64,000 nucleotides of DNA from Dryococelus australis (lineage: Eukaryota > Arthropoda > Insecta > Phasmatodea > Phasmatidae), in contig CM056995.1 in the NCBI GenBank assembly GCA_029891345.1, forward strand, positions 85,189,895 through 85,253,894, in the 5' to 3' direction. Below are positions 1 through 11,559 of this stretch, piece by piece. Each line of letters starts with the position of its first letter. Within the stretch, counting starts at the first letter, position 1. A program made the translations under genes and the position numbers. Under the pieces are notes generated by a model. It saw nothing but the letters and a program-made list of their open reading frames with translations. It had not been told where the DNA came from and did not search any database.

Positions 1-395
1 AGGTCCCAACACTAAGCAATGCTCTGCGATGTCGTGAGAGATGGAACAAAAATAACTGCCCAAACCCAGCAGCATCCTGACTTATATAGGCGAAGCTTGT
101 AGGCTGCCGGCGCGGGCTGCGTAGAGGGCGTGACGTCCTTCTGCCCTGGTTGGCATGGGAAAACTCTGGTCAGCATTTCTGCTTCGTGCCTAGTCGATAG
201 CGCTCAGCCTTGCTCAACGTCTGGGCAGCTTGTAAGCTCTCAGCATGGGGTAGGGGCGTCTGCGTGCCTGCCAGGTTACGTAGCCTTCAGGTGAAGAGAA
301 TTCGCTCATAACTTCCTGTTACATGTAGGGTAGGCAACATGTCCATCACGTCTGTAGTAGTGGAAGTAGGTACTCTGGCGATGAGACGTAATTGT

Positions 396-3221
396 CAGTG
401 GCGTGTATTCAATACCTGCTAGGTAAGCACTGCTTACCTTGTGCTATTGCTGTGATATTATATGATATATACCATCCCGAGAATCCATATTTATACATAT
501 TTAAATTTCCATGCACGTTAATTCTCGCTCCCGTGAACCGCAAACACCTCTGCACCACAAATATATCTCTGTCACACACACACACACTTTACGGAGCAGC
601 GGACAGGGTTTCAGGTTTTATTTTACTGTGTTTTCGTTTCCCTTAGTTTATGTTGGTTCCGGTTGTCATGGTAACATAAACATGGGGGAAGAGATTGTGT
701 GCCTTCGTAGACTACGTCGGAAAAAATCTGCCAAGGCCCACTGGAGGCACAGCAGCTGGCCCTGCACCAGCAGTTTGTTTAAGTACGGGGGTTTGTGCGA
801 GTGATAAATAATAAATATTTCATATTTTGTTCATACAAGGAAGGATTTTAATGTGCTACATGGGTGTAGACTAAAGATCGTGTCAGTTTTATGTGCATTT
901 TATTCCGTTTTGAATGAATGAAAGCGCTGCAATGCCTAGTGTTTTATTGCCATCTCCCTGTAACGTAAACTGGGAGTTCCGCAGCTTATGCTGTCCAGGA
1001 TGGAGCGGGACCCTCAACCCGGCACCAGCCAAGCGCACAGCCACTGCACTAGTTGTACTGTTTTGAAGACTGATTTTACTAATTTTCCTTTTGAAAAGAA
1101 AAAATAAATTCTGGCGGTGGGGAGACCGACTCCAGCTCTAGACATAAACACTGCAGGGAATCTTTTGTTAGACATTTTAATAGCAAATTGTATTAGCAAA
1201 ATGAGTAGTTGACAGGCTGTCCATTGCTTTGTAAACTATTCTGTTGGCCATGTATGCTTTTTGCGAAAGAAAAAAATGTGTGGAGAAAAACTGGTTACAG
1301 TGATATGAGCAATTTGCACAATGCTTTAAAGAAGCATTGTTTGTCCCAGACTCATTTGCAAACAATCGTTTGCGAGAAAACCTTCTGCAAAATTAGGATT
1401 GACCACTTGCTTGAAGAAGAAAAAAAAAGTCATCAACAACACAATGAACTCATTAAAAAGAACAGAGAAATATTGAGACGTTTTGTAGATGTTTGATATC
1501 TAGCAAAGCAGGAGCTTCCTTTCAGAGATCACAACGAAGAATATGATTAGAAAAACAAAGGGAAATATGTTGAACTTATAAACCTCATCAGTCAGTATAA
1601 TTTAACTTTGAAACATCATCTTGAAACTTCCACTGTTTTTATGGGTCTGTCAAATATAATACAAAATTATTTGATTTCTAGTGTATCCTCTGTTATCAGC
1701 AAACGCATAAGAAATGAAATAGAAATAGCTTCATTCGTTTCTAATAGCCTTGATGAAACAACAGATATAAACAATCAGGCTCAACTTTCCTGCATATTTC
1801 GGTACACTGTGGAGGATGGTAAAGTTCAAGAAAGATTTATAGGTTTTTTGGATGCGTCTCAAAATTTCTCTGCTGAGGCCATTTACAACGTTGTCTGCAA
1901 ATTAGTGGGTGATTACAGCTGCGAGAAAAACTGGTAGCTGAAAGCTATGACAGTGCTATTGTTATGGTTGGTCATTTGAATGGCCTACAAGCGAAAGTAA
2001 GACAAAAGTGTCGCCAAACAATTTTTGTTCATTGCATGGCTCACAGGTTAAATTTGGTGCTGTCACAATCTTCATACTCAATGAAAGAATGCAGAATTTG
2101 TTTCAGTACATTAAGTGGATTGGCGGCATTTTTTGCGAAATCCACAAAACGAACAAAGGGCCTTAATGATGTGGTAAATAAGAGATTGCCACGAGTTTCA
2201 GCTACGCGCTGGAATTTTAAGTCGGATTTAGTTGGCTCAGTACATGAATACCGAGACGATCTTATTTGCCTGCTGGAGAAAATCAATAACCCTGAAGAAA
2301 ACTGGGACCAGGAGTCTGTCAAAAGTGCAAAAGTTTTCTAGCTTCATTGAACGACTTCGATTTCAATTTTCTTTTAAAGGTTTTTGCAGACACTTTCTCT
2401 CATACAGATGTTTTGTACAGTATTCTTCAAACTAAGCTACATGCATTGGGTACTGCACTACGAAAATAAGGAAGTTCTCTAACCTACTTCAAACAAATCA
2501 AAACAGTTTTGAAACTTTTTGGGAGCAAACACATGCCGAAACCAGAAGCTGAAACACACGAGTTGAACAGGAAACGTTTTAAATACAGGATGGTCAAGAT
2601 CTTAAAATATTTTTTAGGCATCTGCATTATGAAATTACTGACACAATTATTCATCAGGCAAAAATGTAGGGGAAGTATTATTTTTCATTTTTTCTTAACA
2701 GCTTAGATAAGGCATATTCAGAAGTAGTTAAGTTGTGCAAACTGACATTTACTATTCCTGCCACTAGTGCCTCCACAGAAAGAAGTTTTTGAGCACTGAA
2801 GAGAATAAAGGCGTACAGCCGCAGTACACAGCAACAAGAAAGACTTTCAAAATTGACATTGTCCATTGAAAAAGATCTGCTGAGTGAACAAAACTTTTAT
2901 GACTGTGTAATAGATGAATTTTCAAAGAAAGAGAGAAGAATTGAGCTTACCTATAAGAAAGTGTTATTGATTTTTAGTTAACCAATCATTAAATATAATA
3001 TCAATGTTATGTGTCGTGTTTGCTTCATGTGTAGCCTATAAGACGTTGATAATTTTATATATCAGTAATATTTGTAAAATTGATGAACTGTCGAAGTTTT
3101 AGTATGTGTACAAGTGATATATATGTATTTTCTTGTTTAGATGTATGGACAACTGATAAATTTATTGATGCATATTATATGACTGATATTCTACCCCTAA
3201 CCTATTACATAGTTTTTTATT

Positions 3222-3261
<40 letters not shown>

Positions 3262-3422
3262 TTAAGCATCTTGTATTATGTTATGTTCTTATCTACACAG
3301 TTAAAATTTTTTTATTTGATAGATGATACTATATAAATTTGTGCGCAGGCATATATGTGTATTGTTATGTAACGACCATCTCTTGCAGCTTACCCCCACT
3401 AAAGTTTCACCACACGCCACTG
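396..3422 (+). mobile_element. hAT-superfamily DNA transposon (3027 bp) inserted in the 3' LTR
   Basis: Ends are inverted repeats CAGTGGCGTGT (396-406) and ACACGCCACTG (3412-3422). It is flanked by 8-bp duplications GTAATTGT (388-395) and GTAATCGT (3423-3430), one mismatch, as expected for hAT. Removing it rejoins the LTR: the flanks align with 10407-10448 of the 5' LTR. It holds a broken transposase and a TTTA microsatellite (about 3226-3263). Confidence 0.9.
1290..2981 (+). pseudogene. hAT transposase remnant (ZMYM/DUF4371-like)
   Basis: Reads across several stops and frame changes. Recognisable parts: an N-terminal helix-rich segment with LKKHCLSQTHLQ; FVSNSLDETTDINNQAQLSC (about 1735-1794), resembling the first catalytic Asp region (SLDETTD); FVHCMAHRLNLVLSQS near 2023-2070, the conserved C-x2-H motif of hAT transposases; RVSATRWNFKSDL near 2195; and a C-terminal hATC dimerisation motif at about 2745-2880 (FTIPATSASTERSF, then a stop, then ALKRIKAYSRSTQQQERLS). 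It ends at a TAA at 2979. Stops at 1494, 1935 and 2339 and the missing zinc-finger start show it is inactive. In live elements this protein cuts and pastes the element. Confidence 0.8.
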
Positions 3423-3467
3423 GTAATCGTAGTTGATTAGCTGTATCAAGCGGCAAGCATCAATTTG

Positions 3468-3486
3468 CCCCCCCCCCACCCCTTTT
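3468..3486 (-). other. polypurine tract before the 3' LTR
   Basis: Minus strand AAAAGGGGTGGGGGGGGGG ends five bases before the 3' LTR start (TGATGCTTGCCGC, from 3462). This position, directly upstream of the LTR, is where plus-strand DNA synthesis is primed in LTR elements. It fixes the element's orientation together with the primer-binding site. Confidence 0.75.
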
Positions 3487-5340
3487 CGTGTTTCGATGAA
3501 GACTCATTGTGGAATAGGTGGCGGAGAAAGGCGTAGGCCCCCTCTCTGAAAGATCTAGAAGGTCTGGGTAGACTTTGGTAGATGAGATGAGGCAGATGGC
3601 ATGAAAAAAAATTTTCAGTCAGGTATGTGGGACCCTTAAGCTTAAGTAGCTTAACCACTGCAGCGGCGTGTGTTCTGTGTGCTCTGGTCGCCTGGCCGGC
3701 GAAGTGAAACATGTGAGACATGGAGTGGCAGCGGCGGCTGGCCGGAGACCTTGGTTCTCTTTCAGGCAGGCGTTCTTCTCTGCCCCTCGCCCTGGTGATG
3801 CGGCTTTGCTGATGTGGCGAGAGTGTGTATTCCTCGCTGTGTTGCAAAGATTACGAGGTAAGGAAGCCGCGGGTGTCAGATGTCTCACCGGCCTACATTT
3901 CTTATGCATACCATTGACAAAAACCAACATATCGCTGGTGGATATTACCAACATATTGCTGGTGGATCAGACAAAAATACTGAAAGAAAAATTATATAAA
4001 ACAATGGCACATCAAAACGAGCGGATTAAAAATGATGAAACTTAAAAAGTATGTACAGGCCTTACTAGCAGAAGGCGGGGAAACGCCACTACTATTCTGG
4101 AGCTTGCTGCAGTGAGTTAAGAAAGAAAAAGGAAAAATCTTTCCTGGGAGCCTTTGTGTCTGTTAGCATGCTAAATAGATACGTATGACAGAATGCGAGG
4201 TGGACAACCACAAGCCCTTCAATACCTGGGTTGACCGGCTAAACGAATACAAAGCGAGTACACTACATGCATGAATATCGAAGCAAATTGTGTCGCACGT
4301 TGGTCACTTAATACAATATACACAAACACTCAATAAACTGGAAGTTAAAAATATCTTACACCAGGTTTGGGGAGCTTTAATGCTCAGAGTCTTTGGTTTT
4401 ATACTGAGTTTGTGCAATAGATATTGCAAACAAAAGCACACACAAAATATAAGCATAACCAGCATAATATAAAAATACCATCCTACAAAACGGCATTCTT
4501 CTTGTAGGCGAACTTCACAAATACACTTTAAAAACGTATTGAGATATATTATTATGTGCCTAAACATCAAATCAGATTTAATGCTGAAAAGCATAGAAAA
4601 AAAATTAACCTAACTATGACTTGTGGGAGTCCATCTTATATTGTAGGTCTAACAGCTAATATGTACACTGTGTATCTTCGTTGGAATGTTCAAGGTAAGT
4701 TCCTAAGGAATGTTCACATTAGTCCGTGCCGAAAATACACTCCTACACAACGGCATCCTTCATGTAGATAATCTGCACATAAACACTTAAAAACGTAAGG
4801 TGACATTTACCTACACACCAAGTCACATTTAAATGATGAATATATAAAAAAAATATATAAAAAGCTAAATTGTCATTGTTACGTCGAAGTCTCTGTCAAC
4901 TTAATCACTGGCAATGTGGTGAGCGTGTTTATGTGATTCACTTACGGTAGCCATTACTGTCACTGTGGTGAGCATCAATTTGTAATGCTACCTACTTGAG
5001 TGGGCTGTCAAGGTGAAAAATGTCTAAAAAAGTTACAGAAGTACAGCTTTTCACGGCTATATTAAAAAGGTAATTAGCACATAATCGAGTGACTAATTAC
5101 GGATGCATTTACCTTGTTGGTTCTTTATACTTGTATTTGTACTAGATACTTTTTAATTTAGCATAAATGTGATTGTTCTGCTTACATCACTGTCTTTGGC
5201 TTGTGGCTAAATTAAATGTCGTGCATGTGACTGGTCTATAACGAGTCCTTTTGCCACGTGCACGTAGTAGCGGTTAACGCTACTGCACTGTCTTTAATAT
5301 TTGCACACTTACTGGTGATCTTCGGTCTCACCTTCCTAGG
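3487..5340 (-). other. non-coding 3' internal region of the retrotransposon
   Basis: Between the proline-rich part and the polypurine tract no coding region is recognisable on either strand. It contains an imperfect direct duplication of about 130 bases, starting AAAATAC at 4472 and again at 4732 (period 260). AT-rich, with many short frames that carry no motif. Confidence 0.5.
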
Positions 5341-5851
5341 GCCTACCCCATGAACGAAGGGCAGCATGCAGAGGGTACGGTTACATGTACCTGGTTATAG
5401 GTCTCCATGGCGATTCCCGGTACTGACCAGGCGTATAGACTGCCTTGGCGGTACGTTGGGGCATCAGGCATTGTGGAGCAGCCTGGGACATCGTGGCTTC
5501 TGCTTATGCTGCAACAAATTAGGAGGGCACTCATTCAAGGGACGTTGAGGCAGTGCGGGGGAGTGTCAACCCCTCCACCCTGACTGCACAGATTCCTACC
5601 CATAGGGCAGGATGTTTCTCTGACGGGGCACTGCGAGGGAGAGAGATCTCAACCCCGACTGCAGGTAGCACAGCTTGTTGTGGTACCAGGTTGTGGGCGG
5701 CATCGACCGTCTTGGTGGCCAGATCCTAGGGCGAGGCAGTAGAAGGGAGATCCACCTCGACCTCCACTGCAAGTGATGTACCTGTTGAGGGATACTGGGT
5801 GGCATCAATGTTCTCTATGAAAGCGGCTTCACGCATAACAAGATGGCATGG

Positions 5852-6230
5852 CGGAGCACTTCCAATTTGGCAGCTCGACGTCTGGGTCTGCGGGTATTCC
5901 TGCATCGCAGGACCTGGGGACGGAGCATGTCTGTTGCAGCTCGACACCCCGGGTGGCAGAGTTTCCTGTGTGACAGGCGGCTGGAACGGAGCACTCTTGT
6001 CCGAGCTCGACGTCCCGGCTGGCGGGTCTTCCTACGTGGCAGGTTCTTGAGGTGGAGCACTTCCAGAGTGGCAGCTCAACGTCCTGGTAGGCAGGTTGTC
6101 TTGCATAGCAGGTTGTTGATGGGACGGAGCACTCTTGTCCGAGCTCGACGTCCCGGCTGGTGGGTCTTCCTGAGTGGCAGGTGGTTGGGGCAGAGAACTC
6201 TCATCGGAGCTCGACGTCCCGGGTTCCGGT
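5852..6230 (-). repeat. proline-rich minisatellite, six units of 66-72 bp
   Basis: Unit starts (CGGAGC-like) at 5852, 5921, 5987, 6053, 6125 and 6191, spacings 69, 66, 66, 72 and 66, all multiples of three. Each unit carries a variant of GAGCTCGACGTCCCGG. The minus-strand frame gives Pro/Ser/Thr-rich repeats such as PPVTQETLPPGVSSCNRHA. It lies downstream of the protease of the retrotransposon in the sense direction. Codon-multiple spacing suggests it was part of a coding sequence. Confidence 0.75.
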
Positions 6231-7081
6231 GGTATAGTGGAATCTTGTACTTCATCTTCGGAGCCAGAGATTGACTTCGTTGAAGTAGGAATGACCTTGA
6301 TCTCTGGCTTTGGAGTTGTACCAGGTGGAGTGGTAGGTGCTCATTCTGGGTCAGTGACGTGCTCACCTGTTGGTGGCCCAGTGGACGGTACGGTAGCTTC
6401 TCGGCATCAGAAACTAGCATCGAGAATTCTCAAACGTCCTGGATTTCTGACTTTGGAGTTGTACCAGGTGGGAATGAAGGTGCTCAGATTTCTTCCATCT
6501 CCTTCACCATTGGCGGTTCGGATCTCTCTGCTAATTCAACTTGACCAGAGGGGTGTTCGGATGTTTTCCCAAACTCCGGGACTTCGCCAAGACATTTTGG
6601 AGCAGCTAAGGGTGGCCCGGTCAAGTCTGACAATGACTCGGTGGCGATAGCTGGTCGGCGTCGAGGGCAGGGATCTAACGGAGACTACTCCTCAGCGTTG
6701 TTGCATCTCTATTCTCCCAGGTGGAGAATAGGATGGCTCCCTGTCGGGTTCCGGGGTTCGGGCCTCGGGCCTCCTTGTTGGCCTTGGCTCGACTTCAGGA
6801 GCTGCCATTGACGTCATAGGGCCTCGTTTGGAAGTCAGTGGCCTCGAAAGCTCTTGGTCTGGGGCATCTTTGGAATGAGGCAGCGCATGACGTCTACGGG
6901 CTCTTTGGGCCTGACTTCTAGTCGGGTGATTTAGGACCGGCTGGTTAGTTTCTATCAGCAAATGTTGGAGGCGGATTGGGGCACTGAGAGGGGCAGCATT
7001 CGGCTGGCTGCCTTCCCAGTTAATGAGGGTTCCTCCATCTCTTCCCAGTTAAAGGTGATGTCCATAGTCGAGGACACAGTG

Positions 7082-7435
7082 CTATTGAAGTAGCCATGGT
7101 TGCCCCAAAATCATGGATTCTCCGATATGGGGCGTAGCTATAAAATTAACGTGGGATGTCTTCTGATGTATCCCAATCAATAACTTTATGTCTCCTTTGA
7201 CCTGAAGGAAGTGATCTGGTTGTGCGAGCCTGACCTTACTTTTAATGGGGGTCAGTTGGACTTGGCAGGACGTGAGTAGGTTGCTCCTTATAAAATTTCC
7301 TGTGGCAGCCAAGTCTAGCACTGCCACGGTGTTTCCTTTATTAAGGCAGACCTCTACACGGGGCATTCCAAGGGAATCAAACCCTTTTGTTAAATTTTGA
7401 AGCGAGACTGACGATTCTTCTCCCCTTGTTCTGGT
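7082..7435 (-). pseudogene. retroviral-type aspartic protease region
   Basis: Minus-strand reading includes AVLDLAATGNFIRSNLL, where the active-site Asp is followed by a changed LAATG instead of the usual S/T-G-A, and ILGQPWLLQ about 70 residues later, matching the conserved I-[LI]-G second motif of retropepsins. It follows the CCHC knuckle in a different frame, as expected from a broken gag-pro reading frame. It cleaves the Gag polyprotein in functional elements; here the active-site variation and frame breaks suggest it is dead. Confidence 0.65.
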
Positions 7436-7439
7436 TCTG

Positions 7440-8569
7440 GATTTACCCTGTCTTTCTTCATGGGGCAGTCTCTGTTGTGATGTCGGCCGGCGCAATCCAG
7501 ACACTTTGGCGACATCTGATAACGGGGAGAGGAAGTCAAGGTTGGAGTTTCAGGCAGCGTAGGGGCGGGCGCGTGGCCTGTCAGTGTTCTCCCCTCCTTC
7601 CCCTGTAAGTCTGCCTACAGTTTAGCTCGGCTTGTTCTGTGTAATTGCGCTCTGTTTCCCATACGCGTTCCATCAGCTCTGCTATTGACTGCGGCTTCGG
7701 GGCTTGTAGAAAATTATGCAGCTTTGGCAATAGTGTTTGAACTATGAAGTGTACACAATTCGGTCCTCTCTGCCGGGAAAAGGTGGTGGTAAATCCGTAC
7801 CTTGTTTCGTATAAACAATTCGGCCTCTTCATTCATGTCCTGGGTCTGGCTATAAAACTGCGACATTAGTCTAATGAACACCTCCTTACCAGTGAATTCT
7901 GCTGATATCCGGTTACTGAACTGCTTCCAGTCCATTAAGAATTCTCAGTATCTTTCTCACCATGTGAGGGTGAGGTCCTTCAAATGTAGTTGGGCCCTGT
8001 TGACCTATTGTTTCGGTGGCAGGTCCATTTCTTTGAATTCCTTTTCGCATTCCTGCGTGAATGCTACTGGGTCTTCGTGTGGGTGACCTGCAAAGTCAGT
8101 CATTTAAATGTCGTCGTCTCTACCGGTTGCTGGATAGCCAGGTGCCATTCCGGATTGTATATATATCCTGGATGGCTTGGATCTGCGGGAGTGAGAGATG
8201 TGCTTTCTTCAGCATCTCTCGCACTGGTAGGCATTCCCGGGCATAGAGACGTGTTTGTCGGGCCACCCTATACATAGGTGGTGATAGGGTTCACTGCACG
8301 TCGTGCATATGATGCAGTTCATGACTCGGCCGGCACACGTAATTTCATTGCAGAAACTCGTGGGTTGTTGACGGCAAGCAGTACAGCGGTACTCTAATCT
8401 ATGGGCATTCAAGGCCTATGCAGGCATAATAAAAAAATTTAGTGCAGTAGGCGCATTCTATTCTTAGTGTGCCATAGCCTGGACAGTCGGCATGGCTACA
8501 CTGTACGTCGGATAAGTCGTGCTCGTTGTTGAGGTTTTCACCGGTGGTGGCACTGACCTCAGAGTCTGA
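7440..8569 (-). pseudogene. broken gag: two PHD-like zinc fingers, capsid-like region, CCHC knuckle
   Basis: The frame opens at an ATG at 8569 (MSDSEVSATTGENLNNEHD), 125 bases downstream of the primer site. Two cysteine-rich modules follow. The first shows CSHADC, CAYC, a Tyr-x2-Cys and, after a frameshift near 8412, CTAC. The second (8355-8212) has FCNEITC, CIICTTC, YHHLC and YQCERC, spaced like a PHD finger. A capsid-like stretch at 7935-7600 contains DWKQFSNRISAEF, FIRLMSQFYSQTQDM and a Glu-rich helix. A knuckle with CLDCAGRHHNRDC (C-x2-C-x4-H-x4-C) lies near 7490-7450. At least three frame changes and several stops break it. Order and position identify it as Gag; zinc-finger N-termini are unusual for Ty3/gypsy Gag. 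Confidence 0.7.
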
Positions 8570-8693
8570 CATAGGGCACCACGGGGTGTTTTGGGGACTC
8601 CCTGAAGTCCTTGACTGATCGTTTTGACTCTTAGTTCTCGGGGTATGGTTGGTCTAGTTCGTGCCGTTTACTGCGCACAGCTATTCGTCTGAC

Positions 8694-8711
8694 GTCCCAC
8701 GTTGGATGCCA
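8694..8711 (-). other. primer-binding site, tRNA-Lys-like
   Basis: Minus-strand TGGCATCCAACGTGGGAC starts 10 bases after the LTR end. It begins with TGG, complementary to the tRNA CCA tail, and matches the common lysine-tRNA primer site at about 15 of 18 positions (comparison from memory). This marks the start of reverse transcription and confirms the minus orientation. Confidence 0.7.
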
Positions 8712-8721
8712 GAAAATCTCT

Positions 8722-10448
8722 TGACGCGTGCCTGTTTAGACTAACAGGCACAATGGTCGACGATTTTGTCCGCTAGACCAAAAGCGGGGTGGTTTAGTTT
8801 AGATAGATGGCGAGAGGCGAGGAGTGTTGGTTCGTACTTACTTACTCCTGCATCTTGAGTGCTGTGGTCATGGTGGGTTTTACCCAGATGTAGCAAGCTT
8901 GGCCCAAGCCGAAACTGCTATTCCATACATGGGCTTCGTTGGTCCAGAAGTGGATGTTGTCCCAGCCGAATCTTACTTTCGTACTGGTCAACAACCCTTT
9001 TTCCCACAGGATGGCATGAGGGGTGAATACGTAGACAAGGAGATACGTATTATACAGTGACCGGAGCACTCGAATCTGACTCATGCCTGAGTAGGGCGGC
9101 GCCATCCCATTCGGCCTGCCTTTCAGGTATAGGTTGAAGAAATGCATTCAACTGTCTGGCGACAAGGAACGCTGCGTTTCGTTCCCTACGTTTTCGGCCG
9201 TGCCTCTGCTCACAATATACTGGATACACCTTGACACCAACAAACTAAATACAAGTTAGTAAGTCTGGTTTTGGTTTGCCAACCAGGCCCTGTAAAGTCT
9301 CCACTCATCCCCCACATTAGACAGGCTGATCACAGACAGGGAGCCATTTGGGTCACCAATGCCGCCACTAGATGTGTGTCCACACAGGAATGGACGGCAG
9401 GTCTCAAGTCACAGTTTATCTCAGCACTGGAAGCAGTGTTGTGGAATAAGGCAATAACTTGAGACCATCGCCCCTCTCTGGATGAAGGTGTTACTAGTGG
9501 TTGTGGCTCCTCTGTTCCTCTCCACCGGCACTGGAAGCAATAATGTGGTAGTTTGGAAAGCAACAGATGGCCGTCTAATGGGTGTATGAAAATATGACAG
9601 ACCTCTGAAGGGCGCCCGTAGTTGAAGTTTATTCTGTGCATAGTTATAAATTCCCCGGTCCTTGTCAAAGATGTACATAGCAACCTGTATCTAGCAGGCA
9701 CACAGACCGATACTCTAAAGAAATAAAAGCACAAAGGTAGGAAACAACAGTATGTTTCCTCCTACCAGGCAATTGAGTGCTGAAGGTTACTATGCTGGCC
9801 AGGTGTAGACGACCTGGTTCTAATAGGGAACGGGAAAGAATTAGTTAAACAAGAAAATATATAATACTTCTAAACTGTTCTAATAAAGATGTTTTGAGGA
9901 GACAAAGTGAATTTAAAACATGTTGGTAAGCGTGTTCACTGGTCGGGTTGACTGATAGTCGGCAGTGAAGTAGACGCAGGGGGCGTACTCAAAGCTTCGA
10001 AGTTCTCTGGAGGTCCCAGCACTAAGCAATGCTCCATGTTGTCACGAGAGATGGAACAAAAATTACTGTCCAAGCCCGGCAGCATCCTGACTTACATAGG
10101 CGAAGCTTGTAGGCTGTCGGCGCGGGCTGCGGGGAGGGCCTGACATCCTTCTGCCCTGGTTGACGTGGGAAAACTCTGGTCAGCATTTCTGCTTTGTGCC
10201 TAGTCGGTAGCACTCAGCCTTGCCTGATATCTGGGCAGCTTGCTGGCTCTCAGTGCATGAAAAAAAATGGGGGGGGGGGGGGGCGGTGTGCCTGCCGGGT
10301 TGCATGGCCTCCAGGTAAAGAGAATTCTCTCATAAGTTCCTGTTGTTTTTAGGGTAAGCAACGTGTCACACATCTGTAGTATTGGCTGTAGGTACTCTGG
10401 TGATGAGTCGTAATCATAGTTGATTACGTGTATAAGCGACATGTGTCA
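8722..10448 (-). repeat. 5' LTR of the minus-strand retrotransposon (1727 bp)
   Basis: On the minus strand it begins TGACACATGTCGC and ends GCACGCGTCA, with short inverted ends TGAC/GTCA. A TATA-like CCTATGTAAG lies near 10100-10091, about 350 bases from the LTR start, matching the TATATAAG of the related LTR at 40649. It shares with that LTR the block containing AACCAGGTC (near 9810) and AACCACCCCGCTTTTGGTCT near the 3' end. Many short reading frames in it are not coding. Confidence 0.85.
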
Positions 10449-10746
10449 CCTTATAGATCTCAAGTATGTAACTTTTAATTTATTACTTAACTTAGCATTG
10501 TTGAAAGTTACTAAGCAATTTACTTAGACGTAAATTTGTTCAAAGAAAATAATATCCAGGCAGTAACTAAAATAAGTGTGTATGGAATGTGAGGTGAATA
10601 ATTTCATGAAATATTGTTATAGGACATCTCACTAGGTAAATACAAATTTACAAAATGAATGTATGTATATAAATTTACAATTTAAAGTAATTTCTACATA
10701 GTTTGAAAACTTCAGGCACACTATCATAATATTTTTTTCTGAATGT

Positions 10747-10750
10747 TATA

Positions 10751-10822
<72 letters not shown>
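10747..10822. repeat. (TA)n microsatellite
   Basis: Interrupted TA dinucleotide run in two blocks around a TATTATA break. Simple repeat, no function inferred. Confidence 0.9.
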
Positions 10823-11511
10823 ACTTTAATACACAAATATTTCGGGCTATCAATAGTTTTGAATACCATCGGCTGAAAAAGCGCAGATAATGATTAATTC
10901 CTGATAATGCATTATCAGTGGATTAAAGATAATCTGTAGTCGAATCTGAACATCCCTAGCTACTATGTGTTTTGATCAATTGAACAGACTACAAATACTG
11001 CAATGTGAACATTGAGTGGAAGCAAAAAGACAATGTGAATGAACACTACGACAATGTGCATGAAGACTCACAGTAACAAAATTATTATACACATGCATTG
11101 GAAGTAAATTTTTGTAAAACGAATAGGTTTCTGTCTCTTAATTTTTCAAAATTTGACAGCCCTACAGTTAGAAATGTTGTGGAAACATTTTTACTATGCG
11201 TACATTTGTACTAGATTGTGAGTTTGTGTTGCAGTAATATTTAACAATGATAATGCACTTTGTCAGTGTTTACTGTTATTTTAATTTACCTCAGTTTTAT
11301 TCATTTTATTGCCATAATTTATCAATAAAAACATGGTACTGTACTTTACATACAGAAGGCCAACTACCTTGCGCAAAACATCAAGTGAGTCATGTATTAG
11401 TTTTCTTTAAATGTATTGATAGAATAAAAAAATGAGGGTTAACAGATGTCTGGAAATTCCTGGACATGTCCTACATTTTAACCTTCTGTCTGGTGTCTGT
11501 ATATCCAGATA

Positions 11512-11559
11512 TATCCAGAGTGGAGAATGTAAATTCAGAAACATTCTCCACTCTGGATA
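11512..11559. repeat. perfect 19-bp inverted repeat with 10-base loop
   Basis: TATCCAGAGTGGAGAATGT (11512-11530) and its exact reverse complement (11541-11559) are separated by AAATTCAGAA. A transcript from either strand could fold into a stable hairpin. No terminator role applies in this context; it may be the core of a foldback element. Confidence 0.85.

Larger units (their letters stand above)
1..10448 (-). mobile_element. Ty3/gypsy-type LTR retrotransposon, minus strand, 3' LTR cut by the window edge
   Basis: Read on the minus strand: 5' LTR 10448-8722, primer-binding site 8711-8694, degenerate gag with zinc fingers 8569-7440, aspartic protease near 7370-7082, a proline-rich repeat region, about 1.8 kb of non-coding DNA, a polypurine tract 3486-3468 and the 3' LTR from 3462 to beyond position 1. 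The first 210 comparable bases of the two LTRs differ at roughly one site in ten by eye, so the insertion is old. No reverse transcriptase or integrase motif was found between protease and polypurine tract; it is either deleted or the element is non-autonomous. A hAT element (396-3422) later inserted in the 3' LTR. The outer target duplication cannot be tested because one end is missing. Confidence 0.85.

Noticed and set aside
10675..10869. Frame rich in Ile/Tyr
   Set aside because: Translation of a (TA)n microsatellite.
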